Shown here: piece after piece, positions 53,646-63,413 of the stretch
Layout: each line of letters opens with the position of its first letter
How positions within the stretch are numbered: the first letter of the stretch is position 1
Assembly (NCBI GenBank): GCA_900100095.1
Contig: FMTN01000021.1
Location: 21,964 to 85,963 of the forward strand
Length of the DNA: 64,000 nucleotides
Direction: 5' to 3'
Source: Lachnospiraceae bacterium C10
GTDB lineage: Bacteria; Bacillota; Clostridia; Lachnospirales; Lachnospiraceae
The notes under the pieces: model-generated
Told to the model about the DNA's origin: nothing
Database searches by the model: none
The model's input: the letters and a program-made list of their open reading frames with translations, nothing else
Made by a program: the position numbers and the translations under genes

Positions 53646-54476
53646 ATGAATGATCATCCTAGAATCAGTATTATTACCCCTGTATACAATGCCAGTGCTT
53701 ATCTTTCCGATACCATTTCCTCTGTGCTTAAGCAATCCTTCACCGATTATGAATGGATTGTGTGCGATGACGGATCAACCGACGCATCTTATCAAATGCT
53801 TTTGGAACAGGAGAGTGCTTTTAACGGACGTTTAAAACTTCTCACACAGGAGAATCAGGGAGTCTCTTCCGCCCGTAATTCCTGCCTTGCGGCTTCCGAA
53901 GGAGACTACCTTATGTTTCTGGATGCCGATGACTGTCTTCATGACGATGCTCTGTCCGTCTTATGCAGCCAAATGGATTCCTCCAATGCCGATGTCGGTA
54001 TTTACGGGTGGTATATTCATCAGTCCGGCGATCTGTTTTCCTATCAGTTTGAAGAAAAAGAGACAGGTGCTGACAACGAGGGCATCTACGAGATGATTCT
54101 AAAGGATCCCTATCTCTGCGGCGGCGGTTACCCATGGAATAAGGTCTGGCGACGGTCCGCGGTTTCTTTTCCGCTTTTCCGGGAAGACCTCCATCATTTT
54201 GAAGATAAACTCTGGACTCTACAATGCTTCGATTTACTTCGCAATCCCCGTGTCCACTTTATCGATCAGCCCTTGTATCACTATTATATCCGTGATACCT
54301 CCCTTTCTCACAATATGACAGAAAAAGGGTTTCTTCAGCTTGCCGAATACACCCTGGACTCACTGGAAGCCATGAGAAACTATATTGAGATGGTACATCC
54401 TCAGGCACTGGATGCCATGAACGAACTTACCCGCGAAAAACTTTCTACCATCCGTTCCGTCTTAGGTGATATCTAA
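53646..54476 (+). CDS. Family 2 glycosyltransferase
   Basis: Transfers a sugar from a nucleotide-sugar to a cell-surface glycan. The 276-residue protein has the GT2 fold: ISIITPVYNASAYLSDTISS at the N-terminus, WIVCDDGSTDASYQMLLEQE, and the DxD-type DYLMFLDADDCLHDDALSVL (about 90-110). The C-terminal part (about 145-276) includes a W-rich segment GGGYPWNKVWRRSAV. No membrane segment is visible. The acceptor is unknown. AGAAAGG precedes the ATG. The gene stands alone on its strand. Confidence 0.9.
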   Translation: MNDHPRISIITPVYNASAYLSDTISSVLKQSFTDYEWIVCDDGSTDASYQMLLEQESAFNGRLKLLTQENQGVSSARNSCLAASEGDYLMFLDADDCLHDDALSVLCSQMDSSNADVGIYGWYIHQSGDLFSYQFEEKETGADNEGIYEMILKDPYLCGGGYPWNKVWRRSAVSFPLFREDLHHFEDKLWTLQCFDLLRNPRVHFIDQPLYHYYIRDTSLSHNMTEKGFLQLAEYTLDSLEAMRNYIEMVHPQALDAMNELTREKLSTIRSVLGDI

Positions 54477-54519
54477 TAAAACATCGTACTTTTATACTAA
54501 TAAATATACTAACAAAAAG

Positions 54520-54553
54520 AAACCACCCCTTGTCTGCCTGCAAGTGGTGGTTT
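54520..54553. terminator. Convergent terminator between glycosyltransferase and PAP2 genes
   Basis: Stem AAACCACCCCTTG / CAAGTGGTGGTTT with one mismatch and loop TCTGCCTG. The minus-strand tail is CTTTTTG; the plus-strand tail is short of T, so it mainly serves the PAP2 gene. Confidence 0.75.
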
Positions 54554-54571
54554 GTTGTATACGTATTTATT

Positions 54572-55126
54572 TTACCTGTTTTCCCTGCGGTTCCATTCCA
54601 AAAGTTCCGGATGCTTTTCCACACCTTTTCTTACAATCATTCCGCTGATAATTGCCATAACGGTTCCAATCAAAGCTCCTGTCAACACATCCGTCGGAAA
54701 ATGCACGAACAGATACAGCCTTGAAACCGCAATCAGGATTGCAAGAAGAACAGCAGCGATTCCCCATCTCTTTTTATATTGAATGATGGATACCGCCACT
54801 GCGAAGGACACACTCGAATGTCCGGATGGAAAAGAAAAATCCTTCGGACTGCGGATCAAAAGCTGCACCTCAGGATCCATCCAGCACGGCCGACTCCTCT
54901 GCACCATGTTCTTAAGAATCAGATTACACAGGATTGCCTCTGTTACCAGTGCAAGTGCCGCCGTCATACCAATCCGTTTATCCTTTACACAGACAAGAAG
55001 CAGTAGTGTCACTATGATCCAGAATATACCTTTATCCCCAAATCTTGTAATACATACTTCTATGCGATCCAGAACCGGATTGTGTAACCCCTGAAACCAG
55101 TAGAGAACATCAAATTCCCACGCCAT
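54572..55126 (-). CDS. PAP2-family phosphatase, membrane
   Basis: A 184-residue membrane phosphatase of the PAP2 superfamily (undecaprenyl-pyrophosphate or phosphatidate phosphatase type). The three catalytic blocks are present: KNMVQRSRPC (KxxxxxxRP), FSFPSGHSS (SGH) and SRLYLFVHFPTDVLTGAL (SRxxxxxHxxxD). Five to six hydrophobic segments. A role in recycling the bactoprenol carrier would fit the neighbouring glycosyltransferase, but that gene is convergent, not in the same operon. No strong Shine-Dalgarno besides GGAT; start taken as ATG 55126. Confidence 0.88.
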   Translation of the reverse strand: MAWEFDVLYWFQGLHNPVLDRIEVCITRFGDKGIFWIIVTLLLLVCVKDKRIGMTAALALVTEAILCNLILKNMVQRSRPCWMDPEVQLLIRSPKDFSFPSGHSSVSFAVAVSIIQYKKRWGIAAVLLAILIAVSRLYLFVHFPTDVLTGALIGTVMAIISGMIVRKGVEKHPELLEWNRRENR

Positions 55127-55173
55127 TTCTATCCTCCGTTCTCCGGGTGATTGTCTTTTATGATTCCTTAAAC

Positions 55174-56391
55174 TTATATTGTAACCTTACAGAACTTCTT
55201 CTTACCCTTACGAAGAACAAATTCCTCCTTAAAATCTTCGGCTGTGTACTTCGTATGGATATCCGTTACCTTTTCACCGTTTACGGTTACGCCACCCTGC
55301 TCAACAGCGCGTCGACCCTCACTACGGGAAGTTGCAAGCTTTGCTGCTACAAGAACACCGATAATATCAATGCTTCCGTCACGGAAATCCTCCTCAGTGA
55401 TTTTCTCCTCCGGCATATTCTCAGCAGAACCGCTGGTAAAGATTGCCTTTGCAGCTGCCTGTGCCTTGTTTGCCTCTTCCTCACCGTGAACCATCTTGGT
55501 TAACTCGTATGCAAGAATTTCCTTGGCTGTATTCAGCTTGGATCCTTCCCACTGTTCCATCTTCTCGATTTCCTCGAGAGAGAGGAAGGTCATCTTGCGC
55601 AGGAATGGAATAACATCTGCGTCATCAACATTTCTCCAGTACTGGTAAAAATCGTACGGTGTTGTCTTCTTAGGATCAAGCCATACAGCGCCGCCGGCTG
55701 TTTTACCCATCTTGGTTCCGTCATGCTTCAACAGAAGTTGGATGGTCATTGCATATGCGTCCTTACCAAGCTTTTTACGGATAATTTCTGTTCCGGCAAG
55801 CATGTTAGACCACTGATCATCTCCACCGAACTCCATATTGCAGCCGTAATCCTGGTACAGTCTGTAGAAGTCGTATCCCTGCATCAGCATGTAAGAGAAC
55901 TCCAGGAAGGAAAGACCGCTCTGCATACGGTTTACATAACATCTTGCACGAAGCATGTCATTAACAGAGAAGCATGGTCCGATGTCTCTCATAAAGTCCA
56001 GGAAATTCAGATTTCTTAACCAGTCAGCATTATTAACGATCTGAGCCTTTCCTTCACCGAACTCGATGAATCGGCTCATCTGCTCCTTAAAGCACTCAAC
56101 ATTGTGGTCGATCATCTCGGTTGTCATCATCTGACGCATATCGGAACGGCCGGATGGATCACCGATCATTGCTGTACCGCCGCCTACAAGTGCAATCGGC
56201 TTATTTCCGCCCATCTGAAGTCTCTTCATAAGAATCAGAGCCATGAAATGGCCAACATGAAGAGAGTCTGCTGTCGGATCGAATCCAATATAGAACACAG
56301 CCTTACCTGTGTTGATCAGCTCCTTGATCTCCGCCTCATCTGTCACCTGTGCAATCAGACCACGGGCAACCAGTTCATCATATAATGTCAT
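55174..56391 (-). CDS. tyrS: Tyrosyl-tRNA synthetase
   Basis: Charges tRNA-Tyr. The 405-residue class I enzyme has FYIGFDPTADSLHVGHFMAL (HIGH as HVGH), GGDDQWSNMLAGTEIIRK, LKHDGTKMGKTAGGAVWLDP (KMSKS as KMGKT) and a C-terminal S4 domain (SEGRRAVEQGGVTVNGEKV). The start is ATG 56391 with AAGGAGG, well after the T-box terminator. Upstream is a complete T-box leader with Tyr specifier codon. Confidence 0.97.
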   Translation of the reverse strand: MTLYDELVARGLIAQVTDEAEIKELINTGKAVFYIGFDPTADSLHVGHFMALILMKRLQMGGNKPIALVGGGTAMIGDPSGRSDMRQMMTTEMIDHNVECFKEQMSRFIEFGEGKAQIVNNADWLRNLNFLDFMRDIGPCFSVNDMLRARCYVNRMQSGLSFLEFSYMLMQGYDFYRLYQDYGCNMEFGGDDQWSNMLAGTEIIRKKLGKDAYAMTIQLLLKHDGTKMGKTAGGAVWLDPKKTTPYDFYQYWRNVDDADVIPFLRKMTFLSLEEIEKMEQWEGSKLNTAKEILAYELTKMVHGEEEANKAQAAAKAIFTSGSAENMPEEKITEEDFRDGSIDIIGVLVAAKLATSRSEGRRAVEQGGVTVNGEKVTDIHTKYTAEDFKEEFVLRKGKKKFCKVTI

Positions 56392-56410
56392 AACTACCTC
56401 CTTGATTTCA

Positions 56411-56720
56411 TAAAAAAAGCCCTTCATCCCACTTGGGGATAAAGGGCGAATGTCTCGCGGTACCACCTTTAACTTCACAGCATATACCAAAATATATGTT
56501 GCCTCATTTCACGCTGTCACGGGCGAACCCGACATATCCTACACATTTATTCTCTGCCTTTGGGGAGTTATCCACAATTCCTATGGCATTTCAACAAACT
56601 TCAGTATGCAACTCCGGGATGTAATTCACTTGCAGCAGTGACCGGACTCGCAGCCCCGCCGGCTCTCTTGACACTGTTCTCTGCCTGCTACTAAATTCCC
56701 TTCACCGTTTTTCTTAATTA
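56411..56720 (-). promoter_or_regulatory. T-box leader of tyrS, Tyr specifier
   Basis: Minus-strand leader that senses uncharged tRNA-Tyr. The antiterminator T-box GGTGGTACCGCG is at 56456-56467; the specifier TAC is at 56621-56623 in the loop AATTACATCCC; stem I pieces AGAGAGCCGGCGGGGCTGCG and GGCAGAGA lie upstream. The terminator GCCCTTTATCCC / GGGATGAAGGGC (56436-56447 and 56419-56430) ends with seven T. Confidence 0.92.
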
Positions 56721-56726
56721 GTACTT

Positions 56727-56755
56727 ACTATAAATTGGGAAATCGAATTTGTCAA
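56727..56755 (-). promoter_or_regulatory. Promoter of tyrS T-box transcript
   Basis: Minus-strand TTGACA (56750-56755), 17 bp, TATAGT (56727-56732). It lies only about 32 bp after the trpA stop. Confidence 0.85.
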
Positions 56756-56786
56756 TTTTGTTTTCATCATTTTAATCAAATGAAAA

Positions 56787-57578
56787 TCAAAGTCCGTGGA
56801 CAGCATCCGCTAATTCTTTTACAAAATCCGCTACCGGTTGTATACAGTCCTCTTTGTACTTTCCGCAGAGTTTGACAATGGCAGAGCCCACAATCGCTCC
56901 ATCCGACACCTTTGCCATAGCAGCAGCAGAAGCAGCATTGGAAATTCCAAATCCAACCGCACATGGAATCGATGGATTTCCTTCCTTTACCAGAGATACC
57001 ATGGACCCGATATCCGTTGTAATCTCACTTCTTGTTCCTGTTACTCCAAGGGAGGAAACGCAGTATACAAAACCCTCTGCAGATTCTGCAATCTTCTTGA
57101 TTCTCTCGTGAGAGGTTGGCGCAATCAGAGAGATAAAAGCAATATCCCGTTCCTGACAGCTTACAGCAAATTCCTCTTTTTCTTCGAAAGGAACATCCGG
57201 CAAAATAATGCCGTCCACCTGTAATCCCTGACATCGATCGAGAAAACGCTCCGTACCGTAGTGGAAGACCACATTGGCGTAGGTCATGAATACCAGCGGA
57301 ATCTGTGTATTTTTTCTTATATTTTCAACCATTTTAAAAATATCATCCGTGGTTATATTATTTGAAAGCGCCCGAAGGTTTGCCTCCTGAATCACCGGGC
57401 CTTCCGCTGTAGGATCCGAGAACGGGATTCCAAGTTCAATGATATCTGCACCGGCTTTTTCCATCGCATAAACAAGCTGCTCTGTTACTTCAAGGGAAGG
57501 ATCTCCACTTGTAATAAACGGTATAAAAGCCTTTTTATTCGCATTTTTTAAAAATGCCTCCCTGATTCTATTCGTCAT
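56787..57578 (-). CDS. trpA: Tryptophan synthase alpha chain
   Basis: Cleaves indole-3-glycerol phosphate to indole, which is channelled to TrpB. The 263-residue TIM barrel has [20 protein letters not shown] with the catalytic Glu48. The position equivalent to catalytic Asp60 of the E. coli enzyme is Glu59 here (TAEG instead of LADG). The phosphate-binding [19 protein letters not shown] motif is intact. The start ATG overlaps the trpB end by 11 bp and has GAGGAG upstream. Last gene of the trp operon; no clear terminator follows before the tyrS promoter. Confidence 0.95.
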   Translation of the reverse strand: MTNRIREAFLKNANKKAFIPFITSGDPSLEVTEQLVYAMEKAGADIIELGIPFSDPTAEGPVIQEANLRALSNNITTDDIFKMVENIRKNTQIPLVFMTYANVVFHYGTERFLDRCQGLQVDGIILPDVPFEEKEEFAVSCQERDIAFISLIAPTSHERIKKIAESAEGFVYCVSSLGVTGTRSEITTDIGSMVSLVKEGNPSIPCAVGFGISNAASAAAMAKVSDGAIVGSAIVKLCGKYKEDCIQPVADFVKELADAVHGL

Positions 57579-58755
57579 AGATTTGTTCTCCTCTGTAACG
57601 TGCCATTGCTGCCACATCCTTATCGCCTCGACCTGAGACAGTTACTACAATGATTTCATCCTTCTTCATCGTCGGTGCAAGCATCTTAACGTAAGCAATC
57701 GCGTGTGCACTTTCGATGGCCGGAATGATTCCCTCTGTTCTGGACAGATATTCAAAGGCATCCACCGCCTCATCATCTGTCACCGGTACATATTCCGCCC
57801 GCCCTTCGTCATACAGATTCGCATGCTCCGGTCCGACTCCCGGGTAATCCAGTCCGGCTGAAATGGAATACACCGGTGCAATCTGTCCATAGGAGTCCTG
57901 ACAAAAATAAGACTTCATTCCATGAAAGATTCCCAGGCTTCCTGTATTTACAGTTGCCGCTGTTTCCTTTGTATGGATTCCTCTACCGGCTGCTTCACAC
58001 CCTATAAGTTTTACCTCTTTATGCGGAATGAAGTGGTAGAATGTACCAATTGCATTCGATCCTCCGCCAACACAGGCTACTACAGCATCAGGGAGTCTTC
58101 CTTCAACCTGAAACAGTTGATCCTTGATTTCTTCTGAGATGACAGCCTGAAAATCACGTACCATTGTCGGGAAAGGATGTGGTCCCATGACAGAGCCGAG
58201 GACATAATGTGTGTCCTCCACCCGGTTGGTCCATTCCCTCATGGTCTCAGACACTGCATCCTTCAATGTCTTCGTTCCACTGTCCACCGGATGAACCTTT
58301 GCTCCTAACAATTTCATCCTATAGACATTCAGCGCCTGTCGTTCGCAGTCTTCCCGGCCCATAAAAATTTCACATTCAAGCCCCATAAGAGCCGCAATCG
58401 TAGCAGTTGCCACACCGTGTTGTCCCGCTCCGGTTTCTGCTATGACACGCTTTTTTCCCATTTTCTTGGCAAGAAGACATTGACCGATACAGTTGTTGAT
58501 CTTATGTGCACCGGTATGATTCAGATCCTCGCGCTTTAAATAGATCTTGGCTCCGCCCAGATCCTCTGTCATGTTCTTAGCGTAGTAGAGCAGAGAAGGG
58601 CGATTCGCATACTGGTTAAAAAGGTCCTTCAGTTCCTTTTTAAACTCCGGATCATCCTTATATCGATTGTAGGCTTCTTCAAGCTCATTCACTGCATTCA
58701 TCAAAGTCTCCGGTATATACTGACCTCCATGAATACCAAATCTTCCTTTTGACAT
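57568..58755 (-). CDS. trpB: Tryptophan synthase beta chain
   Basis: PLP enzyme condensing indole and serine to tryptophan. The 395 residues show [20 protein letters not shown] with PLP lysine K85, [36 protein letters not shown] (phosphate cup) and GRGDKDVA near the end. It is TrpB1 type, with the N-terminal block [14 protein letters not shown] that contacts TrpA. It lies 42 bp after trpF. Confidence 0.98.
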   Translation of the reverse strand: MSKGRFGIHGGQYIPETLMNAVNELEEAYNRYKDDPEFKKELKDLFNQYANRPSLLYYAKNMTEDLGGAKIYLKREDLNHTGAHKINNCIGQCLLAKKMGKKRVIAETGAGQHGVATATIAALMGLECEIFMGREDCERQALNVYRMKLLGAKVHPVDSGTKTLKDAVSETMREWTNRVEDTHYVLGSVMGPHPFPTMVRDFQAVISEEIKDQLFQVEGRLPDAVVACVGGGSNAIGTFYHFIPHKEVKLIGCEAAGRGIHTKETAATVNTGSLGIFHGMKSYFCQDSYGQIAPVYSISAGLDYPGVGPEHANLYDEGRAEYVPVTDDEAVDAFEYLSRTEGIIPAIESAHAIAYVKMLAPTMKKDEIIVVTVSGRGDKDVAAMARYRGEQIYDE

Positions 58756-58797
58756 AAAAGTTCTTCCTTTTCTCTATTTATTGATTCTTTTACCAAC

Positions 58798-59406
58798 TTA
58801 TAGCGTTCTTGCGATTTCCAGCACTTCAAAAACCTTTTTCGGGTCCTTCCTTTTGTCTGTTTCCACCCCGCTGGATAAATCGACGGCATAGGGACGAAGC
58901 CGTTCAATGGCCTCTCTTAGATTTTCCTTTTTCAATCCTCCTGCCAAAAACCATGGTCTTTTTATTTCCTTTTTAATGAGCGACCAGTCAAAGGTCTTTC
59001 CTTCGCCCTTTCCCTGATCTAGTAAAATATAATCCGCATGACTTAAGAGCGCCTCCTCCAGATCCTTCTCCCGACGCAGACAGAAGGATTTTATCACTGG
59101 TTGGTTCGTACTTCTTTTGATTCGAAGTACCATCTCATCATCTTCTTCACCATGCAACTGTGCGATATCAATGGTACCTTCTTTTAGCATTCTTATGACA
59201 TTTTCTTCCGGTTCATTCACAAAAACCCCCACAGCCTGGATGTCTTCCCGGAGTTTTTCACGTAAAATTTTTACCTCTTGCTCTGTTTTTGAGCGGTAAC
59301 TAACAGGATAATTTATGATAAATCCGGCAAATTCCGGTTTTAGTTGATTTATCATCTCTATATCGGCTTCGTTTTGAAGTCCACAGATTTTGACCTTACT
59401 TAACAT
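58798..59406 (-). CDS. trpF: Phosphoribosylanthranilate isomerase
   Basis: Third step of the Trp-specific branch. A 202-residue TIM barrel beginning KVKICGLQNEADIEMINQLK (catalytic Cys in KICG), with IDIAQLHGEEDDE, DQGKGEGKTFDWSLIK and FLAGGLKKENLREAIERLRP; the second catalytic Asp is in AVDLSSGVETD. It overlaps trpC by 7 bp. Normal length. Confidence 0.95.
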   Translation of the reverse strand: MLSKVKICGLQNEADIEMINQLKPEFAGFIINYPVSYRSKTEQEVKILREKLREDIQAVGVFVNEPEENVIRMLKEGTIDIAQLHGEEDDEMVLRIKRSTNQPVIKSFCLRREKDLEEALLSHADYILLDQGKGEGKTFDWSLIKKEIKRPWFLAGGLKKENLREAIERLRPYAVDLSSGVETDKRKDPKKVFEVLEIARTL

Positions 59407-60194
59407 GGCACATCCCCGTTCAATTCCTGCAACTTTTTCGTTTTATCCTTTGCCTTCATCAGAGTTTCACCGATCAGCACCGCATCGATTCCGTTTTCCT
59501 GCAACAGCTTGATATCCTTATGGGTTTTGATTCCGGATTCAGCTACGAAGACCACATCCTTTGGTGCGTACTTTCTCAGGTTTACACTGTTGTGGGGATC
59601 TACCGTAAAATCTTTCAGATTACGGTTATTCACTCCGATAATTTTTGCCCCGCACTCAACAGCAATCCGGATTTCTTCTTCATTATGTGCCTCAAACAGA
59701 GCATCCATTCCAAGTTCTTCCGTTAAGTTGAAATATGTTTTCAATTCCTTCTTCGTAAGGAGAGAAACAATCAGCAGGACAGCCGAAGCTCCCAGCAATC
59801 TTGCCTGAGCAATCATGTAAGGGTCTACAAAAAAGTCTTTTCTTAACACCGGAAGATGTATCGTCTCGGTAATTTCCTCCAGGTAACGGTCACTGCCTTT
59901 GAAATAGTTGGGTTCCGTCAGGCACGAAACAGCCGAGGCACCTGCCTTTTCATAGTCAGCTGCAATTTCCAGATAGGGAAATTCTTTTGCAATCACACCT
60001 TTCGAAGGGGACGCCTTCTTCACTTCACAGATATAGGAAATTCCCGGTTTCTTTAAAGCTTCCAGAAAGGAGGGAACCTGGCTTGCACTCGCTTTCATTC
60101 TTGCCCGCTCCAGTAGCTCTTCGTAAGAAATCTGTTTTTTGGCTTCGTCGATTCTTTGTCTCGTCTTTTCTGCAATTTCATCAAGAATGTTCAT
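59400..60194 (-). CDS. trpC: Indole-3-glycerol phosphate synthase
   Basis: Makes indole-3-glycerol phosphate. The 264-residue TIM barrel has ICEVKKASPSKGVIAKEF (catalytic Lys), VLRKDFFVDPYMIAQARLLG (catalytic Lys/Asp region), IIGVNNRNLKDFTVD and FVAESGIKTHKDIKLL. It follows trpD by 21 bp. TrpC and TrpF are separate proteins here, not fused. Confidence 0.97.
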   Translation of the reverse strand: MNILDEIAEKTRQRIDEAKKQISYEELLERARMKASASQVPSFLEALKKPGISYICEVKKASPSKGVIAKEFPYLEIAADYEKAGASAVSCLTEPNYFKGSDRYLEEITETIHLPVLRKDFFVDPYMIAQARLLGASAVLLIVSLLTKKELKTYFNLTEELGMDALFEAHNEEEIRIAVECGAKIIGVNNRNLKDFTVDPHNSVNLRKYAPKDVVFVAESGIKTHKDIKLLQENGIDAVLIGETLMKAKDKTKKLQELNGDVPC

Positions 60195-60215
60195 TTCCCA
60201 CCTCTGTTCGTTTTC

Positions 60216-61226
60216 TTAGCGATTTGTCTCTTCTATGAATTCCTGTAATTTCTTTGCTGCCGATCCGTCATCAATCAGTTTCTCTGCCAATCTTACGCCT
60301 TCCTCCATGGAGCTTGCTTTGCCTCCGATATATAATGCAGCACCGGCATTCAGGCAGACAGCCTGTCGCTTTGGTCCATGGTCTTTTCCCTCCAGAATGT
60401 CTCTTGCAATTTTTGCATTCTCCTCCGGAGTTCCTCCCAGCATTTCAGATTTATCGCAGGTCTTATATCCAAAGTCCTCCGGACGAATCTCATAGATTCC
60501 AAAGGTTTTACCGTTGATCTCACAGACAAGGGTAGGAGAGCTCATAGAGATTTCATCCAAACTGTCTTTTCCGTAGACAACCATTCCCCGCTTTACACCC
60601 AGATTCTGTAGCACTCTTGCCAGCTGTTCCACCTGTTGCTCGCTATACACACCCATGACCTGATAAGCGGCTCCTGCCGGTGATGTAAGTGGTCCTAAAA
60701 TATTAAAGATGGTACGAATTCCCAATTCTTTTCGAACCGGTCCTACAAACCGCATAGCGGAGTGATATCTCTGGGCAAACAAAAAGCAGATATTGATCTT
60801 TTTTAAGATCTCATAATTTCTTGTCGGCTCAATTTCAATCTTAACCCCCAGAGCTTCCAGACAATCTGCTGCGCCGGATTTTGAGGATGCTGCCCGGTTT
60901 CCATGTTTTGCCACGGCTATTCCTCCGGCTGCAATGACTATGGAGGACGTGGTGGAAATGTTAAAGGAATTGGATCCGTCTCCACCGGTTCCTACAATCT
61001 CAAGCACTTCCATATCATTTAACAATTTGGTTCCGGCTGCGCGCATTCCCTCAGCTGAAGCCGTAATTTCATCAATGGTCTCACCTTTCATTGCCATAGC
61101 CGTCAAATAGCTGGCCTCCTGTACCGGAGTCGCATTTCCGGACATAATCTCATCCATGACCTGACGCGCTTCCTGATAGGTCAAATCCTCTTTCTTTACA
61201 ACTTTTTTAATTGCCTCTGCGATCAT
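60216..61226 (-). CDS. trpD: Anthranilate phosphoribosyltransferase
   Basis: Transfers phosphoribose to anthranilate. The 336-residue protein has [20 protein letters not shown] (PRPP-binding GTGGD), [40 protein letters not shown] and [16 protein letters not shown]. Not fused to TrpG. It follows trpG by 17 bp. Confidence 0.98.
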   Translation of the reverse strand: MIAEAIKKVVKKEDLTYQEARQVMDEIMSGNATPVQEASYLTAMAMKGETIDEITASAEGMRAAGTKLLNDMEVLEIVGTGGDGSNSFNISTTSSIVIAAGGIAVAKHGNRAASSKSGAADCLEALGVKIEIEPTRNYEILKKINICFLFAQRYHSAMRFVGPVRKELGIRTIFNILGPLTSPAGAAYQVMGVYSEQQVEQLARVLQNLGVKRGMVVYGKDSLDEISMSSPTLVCEINGKTFGIYEIRPEDFGYKTCDKSEMLGGTPEENAKIARDILEGKDHGPKRQAVCLNAGAALYIGGKASSMEEGVRLAEKLIDDGSAAKKLQEFIEETNR

Positions 61227-61243
61227 TTTTCTTTTTCCTTTCT

Positions 61244-61825
61244 TTAACAGTCCATGCTTTGTATGAAGTTTTCTATCATTTGTTTCCCATCCTCTGTCAT
61301 GACCGATTCCGGATGAAACTGCACACCGTAGATCGGATAGTTTTTATGTTCCACCGCCATGATTTCTTCTTCCTCATCATCGCTTACGGCTGTAACGATA
61401 AGCTCCTTTGGCAGTGTCTTTGGATCAAGAGCGAGAGAGTGGTACCTAGCAGCCTGAAATACCTGTGGCAGTCCACGAAACAGCTGACTTTCTTCTTTTT
61501 TCCGGATGGGCTTTTTCTTTCCGTGCATCAGGTTCTTCGCATAGGTGATCTTTCCACCGAAAGCTTCACATATTGCCTGATGTCCCAGACATACACCAAG
61601 CATCGGCTTTTTCCCTGCAAAATACTTTACCGTTTCGATACAGATGCCTGCATCCTTCGGTGCTCCCGGTCCCGGGGAGAAGATAATAGCCTGAGGGTCA
61701 AGCCGCTCGATTTCCTCAATGGTCACTTCGTCATTCCGGACAACCTTCACATCCTCTTTTACAGAGGCAATCAGCTGATAGAGGTTATAAGAAAAGCTGT
61801 CATAGTTATCAATCAGTAGTATCAA
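61244..61825 (-). CDS. trpG: Anthranilate synthase component II (glutamine amidotransferase)
   Basis: Supplies ammonia from glutamine to TrpE. The 193-residue class I amidotransferase has [14 protein letters not shown], the catalytic Cys in [17 protein letters not shown], and the His-Glu pair in [15 protein letters not shown]. Its ATG overlaps the trpE stop (ATGA). It may also serve para-aminobenzoate synthesis, as in some Firmicutes, but the operon says Trp. Confidence 0.97.
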   Translation of the reverse strand: MILLIDNYDSFSYNLYQLIASVKEDVKVVRNDEVTIEEIERLDPQAIIFSPGPGAPKDAGICIETVKYFAGKKPMLGVCLGHQAICEAFGGKITYAKNLMHGKKKPIRKKEESQLFRGLPQVFQAARYHSLALDPKTLPKELIVTAVSDDEEEEIMAVEHKNYPIYGVQFHPESVMTEDGKQMIENFIQSMDC

Positions 61826-63303
61826 TGTAACCCTCCTTCCGCTTCCTTGATTGCAAGCATCACGGCCTTTGCCTTATTCCGGCACTCCGTAAATTCTTTC
61901 TCTGCAACAGAATCTGCAACAATTCCGGCACCGGATCGAATGGTGATTTCTCCGTTTTTCTTATATACAAGCCGGATAGCAATACATACATCCATATTTC
62001 CTGTGAAATCAATGTATCCGACGGCGCCTCCGTAGATTCCCCTCTGACTTTGCTCCAATTCTTCAATAATCTGACAGGCCCTGAATTTCGGTGCTCCCGA
62101 CAGAGTTCCTGCCGGTAGAATGGCGTCGATACAATCGATGGCATCCACATCCTCCCGGATCTTTCCGGTAACCGTGGAACCGATATGCATGACCTGTGAA
62201 AATTTAAGAACGTTCATGTAATCCGTTACATTGACACTTCCCACCGATGCGATTTTTCCCACATCATTTCTTCCTAAATCCACAAGCATATTATGTTCGG
62301 AGCGTTCTTTTTCATCTGCCAACAGTTCTTCTCTTAAGGCGTCATCCTCCTCTTTTGTCTTTCCTCTCGGTCTTGTTCCCGCCAGTGGAAAACTGGAGAT
62401 TACACCATCCTCCAGTTTCGCAAGCGTCTCCGGCGAAGCCCCCGCCATCTCAATATCATCGCTGCTGAAATAAAACATATAAGGCGATGGATTGGTGGCT
62501 CTTAATACGCGATATGTATCAAAGAGATTTCCGGATGCCTTTGCCTTCCATGGATTGCTTAACACCACCTGAAAGATGTCTCCCTCATGAATATAATGCT
62601 TGGCCTTTTCCACCAGCGTGTGATATTTTTCTTCTTCAAATTTCGGTGTCAGTTCACTTTCCAGCTGAATCTCCTGAAAAGGATAGGTTGTGATAGAAGA
62701 GAGCAGTTCCTTCATCTGCTGTATTTTTCTTTTGGCTGTTTCATAACTTGTCTCAAGATCATCCACCATAACGCCGGTGATCAGATATACTTTCTGCTGA
62801 TGGTGATCAAAAGCAATGACATCCTGAAACAGCATCAGATCCATATCCTTAAAGTCCGCATCAGCGGAAAGCTTTAACTTTGGCTCAGCATACTTGATAT
62901 AGTCATACGAAAAATATCCGACAAGTCCTCCTGTAAAATTCGGTAGCCCCTCCACCTTGGGACTTTTATACTCTTTCAGTATCTGTCGTAAGTTTTCACC
63001 GGGATGAGCCACGTTATCCACAATTTCCTCTTTTAGACCGTCGACAAGTCGTTTCCGAATCACCATTTTCCCATCCATGCAGGTGATTTCCATCAGAGGG
63101 TCATATCCTAAAAAGGAATATCTTCCCCAGCTTTCTGTCAGCGATGCACTTTCCAGCAGATAGCAGTGCTTGCTGACAGCTCGAAGTCTTCGCATGACTT
63201 CCACCGGTGTCATACTGTCAGAATATACGGTTTCATAAATTGGAATTCTCTTGTAGTCCGTTTCTTTCTTGATTTTCCTTAATTCCTCAATTGTTGGTAA
63301 CAT
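61822..63303 (-). CDS. trpE: Anthranilate synthase component I
   Basis: Converts chorismate to anthranilate; first committed Trp step. The 493-residue protein has the N-terminal LLESA feedback motif (about 49-53, tryptophan-binding), and the chorismate-binding core: VVLSNPWKAKA, NPSPYMFYFSSDDIEMAGAS, FPLAGTRPRGKTKEEDD, SEHNMLVDLGRNDVGKIASV, LPAGTLSGAPKFRACQIIEE, and IRSGAGIVADSVAEKEF. The start is ATG 63303 with GGAGG; a GTG four codons earlier overlaps the Shine-Dalgarno. A T-box and repeat R4 precede it. Confidence 0.97.
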   Translation of the reverse strand: MLPTIEELRKIKKETDYKRIPIYETVYSDSMTPVEVMRRLRAVSKHCYLLESASLTESWGRYSFLGYDPLMEITCMDGKMVIRKRLVDGLKEEIVDNVAHPGENLRQILKEYKSPKVEGLPNFTGGLVGYFSYDYIKYAEPKLKLSADADFKDMDLMLFQDVIAFDHHQQKVYLITGVMVDDLETSYETAKRKIQQMKELLSSITTYPFQEIQLESELTPKFEEEKYHTLVEKAKHYIHEGDIFQVVLSNPWKAKASGNLFDTYRVLRATNPSPYMFYFSSDDIEMAGASPETLAKLEDGVISSFPLAGTRPRGKTKEEDDALREELLADEKERSEHNMLVDLGRNDVGKIASVGSVNVTDYMNVLKFSQVMHIGSTVTGKIREDVDAIDCIDAILPAGTLSGAPKFRACQIIEELEQSQRGIYGGAVGYIDFTGNMDVCIAIRLVYKKNGEITIRSGAGIVADSVAEKEFTECRNKAKAVMLAIKEAEGGLH

Positions 63304-63355
63304 ATCTTCCTCCACTTTGAAATCCTCGTCCTGACAGATTTCATATGCAAATCTC

Positions 63356-63413
63356 TGCGCATCCTCGCGGAGCGTTTATCTCAGTCGGAGATTGTAGCCC
63401 CGACTGAGATAAA
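63356..63413 (-). repeat. Modular palindromic element, copy R4 (C and D)
   Basis: Matches R1 from position 111 to 167 (modules C and D). The D hairpin is TTTATCTCAGTCGG / CCGACTGAGATAAA (63375-63388 and 63400-63413). Compared with R1 the fifth base pair of the stem has changed from A-T to T-A on both sides, and two changes lie in the loop. Its outermost bases (63411-63413) are also the end of the T-box terminator's T-tract. It stands between the trp T-box and trpE. Confidence 0.88.
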
